DNA of 64,000 bases from Sinomonas albida (GTDB lineage: Bacteria > Actinomycetota > Actinomycetes > Actinomycetales > Micrococcaceae), in contig NZ_SWDW01000010.1 of NCBI RefSeq assembly GCF_004919045.1, forward strand, positions 97,890-161,889, written 5' to 3'. The notes below the pieces were generated by a model that did not search any database, had not been told where the DNA came from, and saw only the letters and a program-made list of their open reading frames with translations. How positions within the stretch are numbered: the stretch's first letter is position 1; each line of letters starts with the position of its first letter. A program made the position numbers and the translations under genes. This document shows, piece after piece, positions 55,275 to 64,000 of this stretch.

Positions 55275-55318
55275 GACGACGGCGGGCCCCACCGCATGTG
55301 GTGGGGCCCGCCGTCGTC
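55275..55318. terminator. Terminator after serA
   Basis: An 18-bp perfect stem: GACGACGGCGGGCCCCAC (55275-55292) pairs with GTGGGGCCCGCCGTCGTC (55301-55318). It lies 44 bp beyond the serA stop and carries the GGACGACGGCGG 12-mer. Confidence 0.85.
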
Positions 55319-55361
55319 GTGGGTGTCGTGCCGATCCAGCTCAGCTGGCCAGCTCAGGAAA

Positions 55362-56957
55362 CTAGTCCTCGAGGTCGATCTCGCGGACCGCGGTCGCGCC
55401 GATCTCGCTCTTGACGGTCTCGAGCACGGTGGCCGGGATCTTGGAGTCGACCGTGAGGAGGGCCATGGCCTCCCCTGCCTCCTCGGCGCGGGCCACCTGC
55501 ATCCCGGCGATGTTGACGCTGTTCATGCCGAGGATGTGCCCGATCGTGCCGATCACGCCCGGGCGGTCCGTGTAGGCCATGACCACGAGGTGGTCGGAGA
55601 TCGGGATCTCGACGTCGTAGCCGTTGACCCCCACGAGCTTCTGGACCTGCTTCGGCCCCGTGAGCGTGCCGGCCACCGAGACCTGCGAGCCGTCGGAGAG
55701 CAGGCCGCGGATCGTGAGGACGTTGCGGTAGTCCTCCGCCTCGCTCGTGGTGAGGAGGCGCACCGTGACGCCGCGCTGCTCGGCGAGCACCGGGGCGTTC
55801 ACGTAGGAGACCTTCTCCGACACGATGTCCGTGAAGACCCCCTTGAGCGCCGCGAGCTCGAGGGACTTCACGTCGAGCGACGCGATCTCGCCCGCGACCT
55901 CGACGTCGATCTGCGTGACCGGCTCGTGGCTGAGCGCCGTGAAGATGCGGCCGAGCTTCTCGATGAGCGGGATGCCCGGGCGGACGTCCGGCGCGATGAC
56001 GCCGCCGGCCACGTTGACCGCGTCCGGCACGAGCTCGCCCGCGAGGGCCAGCCGCACCGACTTCGCGACCGAGATGCCGGCCTTCTCCTGGGCCTCGTCC
56101 GTCGACGCGCCGAGGTGCGGGGTCACGACCACGCTCGGGCTGCCGAAGAACGCGAGGTCCGTGCTGGGCTCCTTCGCGAAGACGTCGATGCCGGCACCGG
56201 CGATCTCGCCGTTCTCGAGCGCCTCCGCGAGCGCGTCCTCGTCGACGAGCCCGCCACGGGCCACGTTGACCACGTACGCCGAGCTCTTCATCTTCTTGAA
56301 CGCCTCGGCGCCGAGCATGCCGACCGTCTCCGGCGTCTTCGGCATGTGGATCGTGATGAAGTCGCTCTGGGCGAGCAGCTCGTCGAGCGTGAGGAGCTTG
56401 ACCCCGAGCTGGGCCGCGCGCGCGGACGTGACGTACGGGTCGAACGCGACGATGTTCATCTCGAACGCCTGCATCCGGGCCGCGACGAGCGCACCGATCC
56501 GGCCGAGGCCGATCACGCCGAGGGTCTTGTCGAGCAGCTCGGTGCCCGCGTACTTGGAGCGCTTCCACTCGCCGCCCTTAAGGGACGCGTTGGCGGCCGG
56601 GATGTTGCGCGCGAGGCTCAGGATGTGGCCGCACGTGAGCTCGGCGGCGGAGACGATGTTCGAGGTCGGCGCGTTCACCACCATGACTCCGGCCTGCGTG
56701 GCCGCCTTGATGTCGACATTGTCGAGGCCCACGCCCGCGCGGGCGATGACCTTTAGCTTCTTGGCGGCCGCGATGGCCTCGGCGTCGACCTTCGTCGCGG
56801 AGCGGACGAGGATGGCGTCGACGTCGGCGATCGCGGGCAGGAGCTGAGCGCGGTCGGCGCCGTCGGTGTGGCGGATCTCGAAGTCGGGGCCCAGGGCCTC
56901 GATGGTGGCGTGGGAAAGTTCCTCGGCAAGAAGGACGACGGGCTTGTCGGTAGACAC
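55362..56957 (-). CDS. serA: D-3-phosphoglycerate dehydrogenase
   Basis: First step of serine synthesis. The 531-aa protein is the long type: substrate and NAD domains (GLGRIGALVAARM, VARGGLVDEDAL, GAGIDVFAKEP), an intervening domain (about 320-450) and a C-terminal ACT domain (TDRPGVIGTIGHILG) for serine feedback. The GTG at 56957 follows GGAGG with a 9-nt spacing; the open frame further upstream is not coding. It lies next to the ilv operon. Confidence 0.96.
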   Translation of the reverse strand: MSTDKPVVLLAEELSHATIEALGPDFEIRHTDGADRAQLLPAIADVDAILVRSATKVDAEAIAAAKKLKVIARAGVGLDNVDIKAATQAGVMVVNAPTSNIVSAAELTCGHILSLARNIPAANASLKGGEWKRSKYAGTELLDKTLGVIGLGRIGALVAARMQAFEMNIVAFDPYVTSARAAQLGVKLLTLDELLAQSDFITIHMPKTPETVGMLGAEAFKKMKSSAYVVNVARGGLVDEDALAEALENGEIAGAGIDVFAKEPSTDLAFFGSPSVVVTPHLGASTDEAQEKAGISVAKSVRLALAGELVPDAVNVAGGVIAPDVRPGIPLIEKLGRIFTALSHEPVTQIDVEVAGEIASLDVKSLELAALKGVFTDIVSEKVSYVNAPVLAEQRGVTVRLLTTSEAEDYRNVLTIRGLLSDGSQVSVAGTLTGPKQVQKLVGVNGYDVEIPISDHLVVMAYTDRPGVIGTIGHILGMNSVNIAGMQVARAEEAGEAMALLTVDSKIPATVLETVKSEIGATAVREIDLED

Positions 56958-57057
56958 GGGCGGGGCCTCCGGTTCGGGCGGGTGGGGCTGTGGTGAGTCG
57001 AGGGGGGCTGGAAGGCCGGGTGTGCACTGGGTCACACCCTGGGCGGTGACAGCCGAA

Positions 57058-57082
57058 GCGGCGGGTGCCGGGCACCCGCCGC
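57058..57082 (-). terminator. Terminator after ilvC
   Basis: A perfect 12-bp stem GCGGCGGGTGCC / GGCACCCGCCGC with a 1-nt centre (so the real loop is a few bases), 13 bp beyond the ilvC stop. It closes the ilvBNC operon. Confidence 0.7.
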
Positions 57083-57094
57083 CTCGATCGTCGA

Positions 57095-58700
<1,606 letters not shown>

Positions 58701-58703
58701 GCG

Positions 58704-60578
58704 TCAGTCCTCCTCTTCCCACACGGGCGTGGAATTGCGGGCCACCTGGATCAGGTCATTGCTGACGCCGGAGGGCACCATAGGCCAGACCATCGCGTTC
58801 GGGCTCACGACGAAGTCGATCACCACGGGACGGTCGTTGATCTCGAGGGCCTTCTTGATGACCTCGTCGATCTCCTCCTCGCGCTCGACGCGGAACGACG
58901 CACAGCCGTACGCCTCGCCCAGCTTGACGAAGTCGGGGACGCGCACCGTCTCGGCGCCCGTGTGGAGGTCGGTGTTGGAGTAGCGGCCGTCGTAGAAGAG
59001 CGTCTGCCACTGCCGGACCATCCCGAGCGAAGAGTTGTTGATGACCGCGACCTTGATCGGGATCTTGTTGAGCGTGCACGTGGCCAGCTCCTGGTTGGTC
59101 ATCTGGAAGCACCCGTCGCCGTCGATCGCCCACACGACCCGGTCCGGATTGCCGACCTTCGCGCCCATCGCCGCAGGGACGGAGTAGCCCATCGTGCCGA
59201 GGCCGGCGGAGTTGAGCCAGGCGCGCGGCCGCTCGTAGTCGATGAACTGCGCAGCCCACATCTGGTGCTGCCCCACGCCCGCCACGTAGACGCCCTCGGG
59301 GCCCGTGAGCTGCCCGATGCGCTTGATGATCTTCTGCGGGGCCAACAGACCGTCCTCGGGCTCGGTCCAGCCGAGGGGGTAGTCCTCCTTGAGCCGGCGC
59401 AGGAACGTCCACCAGGCCGTCAGGTCGGCGGGGCCGTCCTTCTCCTGGAGCGCGCGCACGGCGTCGGAGAGCTCGGGGAGGATCTCCTTCACGGAGCCCA
59501 CGATCGGCACGTCCGCCGTGCGGTTCTTGGAGATCTCCGCGGGGTCGATGTCCGCGTGGATCACCTTCGCGCTCGGCGCGAACGTGCTCAACACGCCCGT
59601 GACGCGGTCGTCGAAGCGTGCGCCGAGCGTCACGAGCAGGTCGGCCTGCTGGAGCGCTGTCACGGCCGAGACCGAGCCGTGCATGCCGGGCATGCCCACG
59701 TGCTGCGGGTGTGCGTCGGGGAAGGCCCCGCGAGCCGTGAGGGTCGTGACGACGGGCGCGCCCGTCGTCTCCGCGAGGCGAAGGAGCTCCTCCGACGCGT
59801 CTGCCTTGATCACGCCGCCGCCCACGTAGAGCACGGGCTTCGACGAGGCCGCGATGAGCCTGGCCGCCTCGCGGACCTGCTTGCTGTGGCCGCGCGTCAC
59901 GGGGCGGTAGCCCGGGAGGTCGACCTTGGGCGGCCAGCTGAACGTCATCTTGGCCTGCTGGGCGTCCTTCGTCACATCCACGAGGACGGGGCCGGGGCGG
60001 CCGGTCGACGCGAGGTGGAAGGCCTCCGCGAGGGTGTGCGGGATGTCTTCGGCGCGCGTGACGAGGAACGAGTGCTTCGTGACCGGCATCGTGATACCGA
60101 CGATGTCCGCTTCCTGGAAGGCGTCGGAGCCGATGACGCTGCTCGCGACCTGCCCGGTGATTGCGACGAGGGGCACGGAGTCCATATGCGCGTCGGCGAT
60201 CGCGGTCACCAGATTGGTGGCACCCGGACCGGACGTCGCAATGCAGACCCCAACACGTCCCGTGACCATCGCATACCCTTGGGCAGCGTGGCCGGCGCCC
60301 TGCTCGTGGCGCACCAGGACGTGGTTGATCTTCGAAGCCATCAGAGGGTCGTAGGTCGGCAGGATCGCGCCGCCCGGAAGACCAAAGACATCGTCCACGC
60401 CAAGTTCCTCGAGCGAGCGGACGATTGCTTCAGATCCAGTCATCTCTGTGGGCTCAACAACACGGTTGGGCCCCAGGACGGCAGAGGCAGAGTCGACAGA
60501 GTCGACAGAATCCGCGGCCTTGGCCGCAGACGGCTTCGAAGCCATCAGCGATGGGCTGATTGGCGTTCCTTTGCTCAT
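58704..60578 (-). CDS. ilvB: Acetolactate synthase large subunit
   Basis: TPP- and FAD-dependent synthesis of acetolactate or acetohydroxybutyrate. The 624-aa protein has [14 protein letters not shown], the TPP motif [17 protein letters not shown] and [18 protein letters not shown]. The first 45 residues are Ala/Ser-rich. The ATG follows AAGGAAGAG. Expression is probably controlled by attenuation in the 200-bp leader. Confidence 0.97.
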   Translation of the reverse strand: MSKGTPISPSLMASKPSAAKAADSVDSVDSASAVLGPNRVVEPTEMTGSEAIVRSLEELGVDDVFGLPGGAILPTYDPLMASKINHVLVRHEQGAGHAAQGYAMVTGRVGVCIATSGPGATNLVTAIADAHMDSVPLVAITGQVASSVIGSDAFQEADIVGITMPVTKHSFLVTRAEDIPHTLAEAFHLASTGRPGPVLVDVTKDAQQAKMTFSWPPKVDLPGYRPVTRGHSKQVREAARLIAASSKPVLYVGGGVIKADASEELLRLAETTGAPVVTTLTARGAFPDAHPQHVGMPGMHGSVSAVTALQQADLLVTLGARFDDRVTGVLSTFAPSAKVIHADIDPAEISKNRTADVPIVGSVKEILPELSDAVRALQEKDGPADLTAWWTFLRRLKEDYPLGWTEPEDGLLAPQKIIKRIGQLTGPEGVYVAGVGQHQMWAAQFIDYERPRAWLNSAGLGTMGYSVPAAMGAKVGNPDRVVWAIDGDGCFQMTNQELATCTLNKIPIKVAVINNSSLGMVRQWQTLFYDGRYSNTDLHTGAETVRVPDFVKLGEAYGCASFRVEREEEIDEVIKKALEINDRPVVIDFVVSPNAMVWPMVPSGVSNDLIQVARNSTPVWEEED

Positions 60579-60626
60579 CAGTCTCTTCCTTAGGATCTTC
60601 GTGGCGAAGGAGCTGTGCCCAGCTCA

Positions 60627-60669
60627 AATAAAAACAACCCCTGTGAGCCTTTCGGCTCTCCGAGGGGTT
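60627..60669 (-). terminator. Attenuator terminator in the ilvB leader
   Basis: On the minus strand AACCCCT pairs with AGGGGTT (60669-60663 and 60642-60636), with an inner GAGCC/GGCTC stem and a GAAA-type loop, followed by TTTTTATTT. It lies 30 nt beyond the leader-peptide stop and 49 nt before ilvB: a Rho-independent terminator inside the leader. Confidence 0.85.
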
Positions 60670-60698
60670 GCGCGTGACAGAACGTTGCCAGTCGGGCT

Positions 60699-60779
60699 TT
60701 AGTGGGCCACGCGCTTGGCAAGGACGACGACATTGAGCACCATGTCGGCCGAAACGGTCTGCATGCCCACAGTCTTCAC
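60699..60779 (-). CDS. ilv leader peptide
   Basis: A 26-codon frame starting with GTG at 60779 behind a perfect GAGGAG ribosome-binding site (5-nt spacing) and ending in TAA. The C-terminal part reads MVLNVVVLAKRVAH: eight of 26 codons are Val and two are Leu, with three GTC in a row. This is the expected sensor for charged tRNA-Val and tRNA-Leu in attenuation of ilvBNC, known in Corynebacterium. Confidence 0.85.
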   Translation of the reverse strand: MKTVGMQTVSADMVLNVVVLAKRVAH

Positions 60780-60903
60780 AATGGCTCCTCAGAGTGTCAA
60801 TCGGTGAACCGACTGTCTCAACATGCGGACAGCCATCCACTCAGTGAGACCGCGGGGTGGCGAGGCAAGGACCTCGCCACCCGTGGACGGTCGTCGCGGT
60901 GCT

Positions 60904-60946
60904 GTCAGCTGAGCCGCCGTCAGCTGAGCCGCCGTCAGCTGAGGAC
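60904..60946. repeat. 15-bp tandem repeat at the ilvD stop
   Basis: GTCAGCTGAGCCGCC occurs at 60904 and 60919, with a third, partial copy at 60934 that contains the ilvD stop codon. The repeats give ilvD several stop-like TGA triplets in line; they look like replication slippage. Confidence 0.8.
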
Positions 60947-62662
60947 GGCACCCTCGCTCGCCGAGTGCACGAGCTTGGCGTACTTGGACAGCACGCCCTT
61001 CGTGAACTTCGCCGGGAGCGGCTGCCAGCCCTCGCGGCGCGAATCGAGCTCGGAGCCGTCGACGAGGAGCTCGATCGTGCGGTTCGGGATGTCCACGCGG
61101 ATCCGGTCGCCGTCGCGAACAAAGGCGATGGGGCCGCCGTCGACCGCCTCTGGGGCGACGTGCCCGATGCACAGGCCCGTCGTGCCGCCCGAGAAGCGAC
61201 CGTCCGTGAGGAGCAGGACGTCCTTGCCCAGCCCCGCCCCCTTGATCGCGCCCGTGATCGCGAGCATCTCGCGCATGCCCGGGCCGCCCTTGGGGCCTTC
61301 GTAGCGGATGACGACGACGTCCCCCGCCTCGATCTCGCCGTTGTCGAGGGCATCGAGCGCGCCCTGCTCGCGCTCGAACACGCGGGCCTTGCCCTCGAAG
61401 ACCTCGGCGTCGAAGCCTGCGGTCTTGACGACCGCGCCCTCAGGAGCGAGCGAGCCGCGGAGCACCGAGAGGCCGCCCGTCTTGTGGATCGGGTTGTCCA
61501 TGGCCCGGACGATCTTGCCGTCGAGGTCCGGGGGCGCGATCTCGGCGAGGTTCTCAGCGACCGTCTTGCCGGTCACCGTGAGCGCATCGCCGTGCAGGAG
61601 ACCCGCATCCAGGAGCGCGCGCATGACGACGGGGACGCCGCCCACGCGGTCGAGGTCGTACATGACGTAGCGGCCGAACGGCTTGAGGTCGCCGAGGTGC
61701 GGGACCTTGTCGCCGATGCGGTTGAAGTCCTCGAGCTCGAGCTCGACCTCGGCCTCGCGGGCGATGGCCAGGAGGTGAAGGACGGCGTTGGTCGAGCCGC
61801 CGAACGCCATGACCACGGCGATGGCGTTCTCGAACGCCTTGCGCGTCATGATGTCGCGGGCGGTGATGCCTTGACGGAGGAGGTTGACCACGGCCTCGCC
61901 CGAGCGGTGCGCGAACATGTCGCGACGGCGGTCGGCCGAGGGCGGGGCCGCGGAGCCGGGGAGCGACATGCCGAGGGCCTCCGCGGCGCTCGCCATGGTG
62001 TTCGCGGTGTACATGCCGCCGCATGCACCCTCGCCGGGGCAGATGGCCCGCTCGATGCGGTCCAGATCGCCCTTCGACATCTTGCCCGCGGCGCACGCGC
62101 CGACGGCCTCGAACGCGTCGATGAGGGTCACGTCCTTCTCGGTGCCGTCCTCGAGCTTGACCCAGCCGGGCATGATCGAGCCCGCGTACAGGAAGACGCT
62201 CGAGACGTCGAGGCGGGCCGCAGCCATGAGCATGCCGGGAAGGGACTTGTCGCAGCCGGCGAGGAGCACCTGGCCGTCGATGCGCTCGGCCTGCATGACG
62301 GTCTCGACCGAGTCCGCGATGATCTCGCGCGAGACGAGGGAGAAGTGCATGCCCTGATGGCCCATCGAGATGCCGTCGGACACCGAGATCGTGCCGAACT
62401 GCATCGGGAAGCCGCCGGCTGCGTGGACGCCCTCCTTCGCGGCCTTCGCGAGACGGTCGAGCGACAGGTTGCACGGGGTGATCTCGTTCCACGAGCTCGC
62501 AATGCCGACCTGCGGCTTGGCGAAGTCCTCATCGCCGAACCCGACGGCGCGGAGCATTCCGCGCGCCGGTGCAGCATGGATGCCGTCGGTCACGACACGG
62601 CTGCGCGGCTTGATGTCGACGCCCTCGGAGGGCGCGGGAGATGTCTGGCTCTGCTCGGTCAT
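60935..62662 (-). CDS. ilvD: Dihydroxy-acid dehydratase
   Basis: Third common step of Val/Ile synthesis. The 575-aa iron-sulphur enzyme has Cys ligands in [18 protein letters not shown] and [12 protein letters not shown]. The ATG lies 6 nt after TAGACT, so the mRNA is probably leaderless. Located upstream of, but separate from, the ilvBNC operon; 155 bp lie between its stop and the leader peptide. Confidence 0.97.
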   Translation of the reverse strand: MTEQSQTSPAPSEGVDIKPRSRVVTDGIHAAPARGMLRAVGFGDEDFAKPQVGIASSWNEITPCNLSLDRLAKAAKEGVHAAGGFPMQFGTISVSDGISMGHQGMHFSLVSREIIADSVETVMQAERIDGQVLLAGCDKSLPGMLMAAARLDVSSVFLYAGSIMPGWVKLEDGTEKDVTLIDAFEAVGACAAGKMSKGDLDRIERAICPGEGACGGMYTANTMASAAEALGMSLPGSAAPPSADRRRDMFAHRSGEAVVNLLRQGITARDIMTRKAFENAIAVVMAFGGSTNAVLHLLAIAREAEVELELEDFNRIGDKVPHLGDLKPFGRYVMYDLDRVGGVPVVMRALLDAGLLHGDALTVTGKTVAENLAEIAPPDLDGKIVRAMDNPIHKTGGLSVLRGSLAPEGAVVKTAGFDAEVFEGKARVFEREQGALDALDNGEIEAGDVVVIRYEGPKGGPGMREMLAITGAIKGAGLGKDVLLLTDGRFSGGTTGLCIGHVAPEAVDGGPIAFVRDGDRIRVDIPNRTIELLVDGSELDSRREGWQPLPAKFTKGVLSKYAKLVHSASEGAVLS

Positions 62663-62805
62663 GGGGAGAGTCTATGACCGCCGTTCTCGTGGTCGGGGAG
62701 CGATCACGGCCGCTGCCGCGAGATTCAGCGTTTGTTTCGCCCAAATCACGGACATCTGTCCGCATGATGGACACGTAGACTGGGGACGCGGCGAAAGGAG
62801 CAAGC

Positions 62806-63288
62806 GTGAGCAGCCAGCACCCGCCCCACCCCGAAGGCAGGGCCCGTGCCATGACAGACGCAGCCCTCAAGACGGCACTGCATCGGATCTTCGACGGACA
62901 GATCCCCAACTACGGCTCGTACAACCTGGTGTGCGCGGCCGAGACAGGCGGAACGGTCGACGGCGTCCTGCCGGGCGCGCCGGTGCCGCACGGCTTCGTC
63001 CTGGGCTACCGGAGGCAGCCTGCCGAGCTTGTCATCGCGCCCTTCGATCGGCGCACCCTCGCACCCGCTGGCCGGCCATGGACGGTCGACCTGACGAACC
63101 TCGTCTACGCCGAGGAGGCCACCCCGGGGGCGTTCGACGTGGGCACGAGCACGGGCCGGATCTTCTCGTTCACGGTTCGTGGGCGCTGCGTCATCGACTC
63201 GCCCAGCCCCGCCACGCCGCGGGTCGTCGAGCAGGAGGACGACGCCGAGGACTTCGCCGAGTTCATGCGGGTGCTCGCGGCCCTCTGA
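62806..63288 (+). CDS. Conserved hypothetical protein, 160 aa
   Basis: Soluble 160-aa protein with no signal or membrane segment. Recurrent strings are YGSYNLVCAAE, GFVLGYRRQPAELVIAPFDR and an acidic end EQEDDAEDFAEFM. I do not recognise it. The GTG start follows GAAAGGAGC. A perfect inverted repeat CGGACATCTGTCCG (62749-62762) lies in its promoter region, which also faces ilvD. Confidence 0.75.
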   Translation: MSSQHPPHPEGRARAMTDAALKTALHRIFDGQIPNYGSYNLVCAAETGGTVDGVLPGAPVPHGFVLGYRRQPAELVIAPFDRRTLAPAGRPWTVDLTNLVYAEEATPGAFDVGTSTGRIFSFTVRGRCVIDSPSPATPRVVEQEDDAEDFAEFMRVLAAL

Positions 63289-63294
63289 GCGCCG

Positions 63295-63394
63295 CCCCGA
63301 GATTCGGCTCCCCGCCCCGCCCCGAGGTCCGGCTCCCCGCCCCGCCCCGAGGTCCGGCTCCCCGCCCCGCCCCGAGGTCCGGCTCCCCGCCCTA
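63295..63394. repeat. 25-bp tandem repeat, four copies
   Basis: Units beginning CCCCGAGGTCCGGCTCCCCG start at 63295, 63320, 63345 and 63370, exactly 25 bp apart; the first has ATT in place of GTC. The array begins 7 bp after the upstream gene. No gene is seen between it and 63496. Confidence 0.9.
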
Positions 63395-63496
63395 GGTCCA
63401 AGTTCTCTGGACAGGCGTTCTGGCCACCCCTTCAATGATCCCAAGCGCGCCGCGGGCAGCCGGCCCACGACGGCGCGCCGAGCGAGGGAGGTCGCC

Positions 63497-63625
63497 GTGG
63501 ACTGGCTGCCCATCACCGTATCCGCAATCCTGCTTGCCGCCGCGGCGGCTTGGACCGTCCTGCACGAGGACACCTCCACCGTGGGCACTGGGAGGCACCG
63601 CCTCCAGCGCCGCCCCACCTCCTGA
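63497..63625 (+). CDS. Small single-helix membrane protein, 42 aa
   Basis: A GTG preceded by GGGAGG at a 5-nt spacing opens a 42-residue frame. Residues about 4-21 (LPITVSAILLAAAAAWTV) form one membrane helix, followed by a basic tail ending RHRLQRRPTS. Function unknown; it stands alone. Confidence 0.55.
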   Translation: MDWLPITVSAILLAAAAAWTVLHEDTSTVGTGRHRLQRRPTS

Positions 63626-63732
63626 CGCCCGCCTGCCCGGGGCGCGGGAATTTCGCATCTCCAACGCTTGATTGGACATGTCCAGCGGAGTAGCCTCACG
63701 CCATCATTTCACTTGGATAGTGGGGGTACTCC

Positions 63733-64000
63733 ATGTCATCTCGTTCGCTCTTCCGTGCGCTCGCCGGCGCTGCGCTCGCCCTCTCCCTCGCGGGATGCGG
63801 CGGCACCGCCAGCACGACCCCGAAGGCCAGCCCGCCGCCGTCGTCCGCCGTGTCGGTCACGGCGAGCGCCACCCCGTCGCCCACGCTCACGACTCTCGCG
63901 CCCGCGCCGAGCGCGACGAGTGCGAGCCCGGTCGCGGCGCCGGCGACCGTCGCGCCCGCGCCTGCCGCTCCAGCGCCGGTCGCGCCCGCGCCGGTCGCCC
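63733..64000 (+). CDS. Lipoprotein with Pro/Ala-rich region (3' end outside window)
   Basis: An ATG opens a signal peptide (FRALAGAALALSLAGC) with a good lipobox, LAGC. The visible part after it is Ser/Thr/Pro-rich, then APAPAAPAPV-type repeats up to the window edge. This is a typical linker for a surface lipoprotein; the functional domain is not visible. The perfect palindrome TGGACATGTCCA (63673-63684) lies about 50 bp upstream of the start. Confidence 0.75.
   Translation, partial: MSSRSLFRALAGAALALSLAGCGGTASTTPKASPPPSSAVSVTASATPSPTLTTLAPAPSATSASPVAAPATVAPAPAAPAPVAPAPVA

Noticed and set aside
60636..60669. T-box riboswitch before ilvB
   Set aside because: No T-box core is seen; a leader peptide with Val/Leu codons explains the terminator.

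Overview
The window is 64 kb of very GC-rich chromosomal DNA from an actinobacterium. Gene content and order (smc-ftsY-amt-glnK-ffh, yceD-rpmF-rnc-mutM, thiL-recG-rsmD, leuCD-murA-plsC-gpsA-ddl, ilvBNC-serA) point to the Micrococcaceae, probably an Arthrobacter/Sinomonas-like genus; the genus is inference. Many starts are GTG or TTG, many genes overlap by 4 nt, and several genes have a TANNNT -10 element only 6-9 nt before the start codon, which suggests leaderless mRNAs. No rRNA, transposase, integrase or CRISPR array was seen.

Region by region. 0-3.6 kb: a small unknown gene, a VOC-family dioxygenase-like gene with a MarR-type operator, and thiC under a TPP riboswitch. 3.6-20 kb: ffh, a glucose-6-phosphate dehydrogenase, two ammonium transporters and a PII protein (each amt with a GlnR-type box), a 31-bp repeat array, an MFS transporter, a large secreted protein with a lysyl-oxidase-like domain, then ftsY and smc. 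20-31 kb: mutM, rnc, rpmF, yceD, coaD, then an aminotransferase and a spermidine-synthase-like gene on the opposite strand, rsmD, recG, a DAK2-domain protein and thiL. 31-39 kb: ddl, gpsA, plsC, murA, leuD and leuC, with a divergent IclR-type regulator at an operator-like palindrome. 39-43 kb: a second 31-bp repeat array, two tRNA-Glu and one tRNA-Gln next to gltX, and a fumarylacetoacetase-family gene.

43.5-51 kb is the accessory part: a lipoprotein, a 0.77-kb minisatellite, an MFS exporter, a condensation-domain-like protein, an alpha/beta hydrolase, a quinone-reductase-like enzyme and an AraC regulator. A 93-94 bp copy of the ilvE 3' end with its terminator occurs at both edges of the 46.6-51.1 kb part, so that segment looks like an insertion that duplicated the end of ilvE. 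51-63 kb is a branched-chain amino-acid and serine block: ilvE, leuB, metG, serA, ilvC, ilvN, ilvB and ilvD. The ilvB leader carries a Val/Leu-rich leader peptide and a terminator, i.e. a transcription attenuator. The window ends in small unknown genes and a truncated lipoprotein gene.

How the genes work together: GlnR boxes, two Amt transporters and PII form a nitrogen-uptake unit; IlvBNCDE, LeuBCD and the IclR regulator form the Val/Leu/Ile pathway; Ffh and FtsY are the two protein parts of the SRP targeting route; GltX sits next to the tRNAs it charges. The most unusual signals are the two dyad-symmetric arrays of strictly 31-bp-spaced CGGGTACAG sites, the ilvE-tail direct repeats, an over-represented GGACGACGGCGG 12-mer shared by terminators and genes, and the loss of glnD from its usual place between glnK and ffh.
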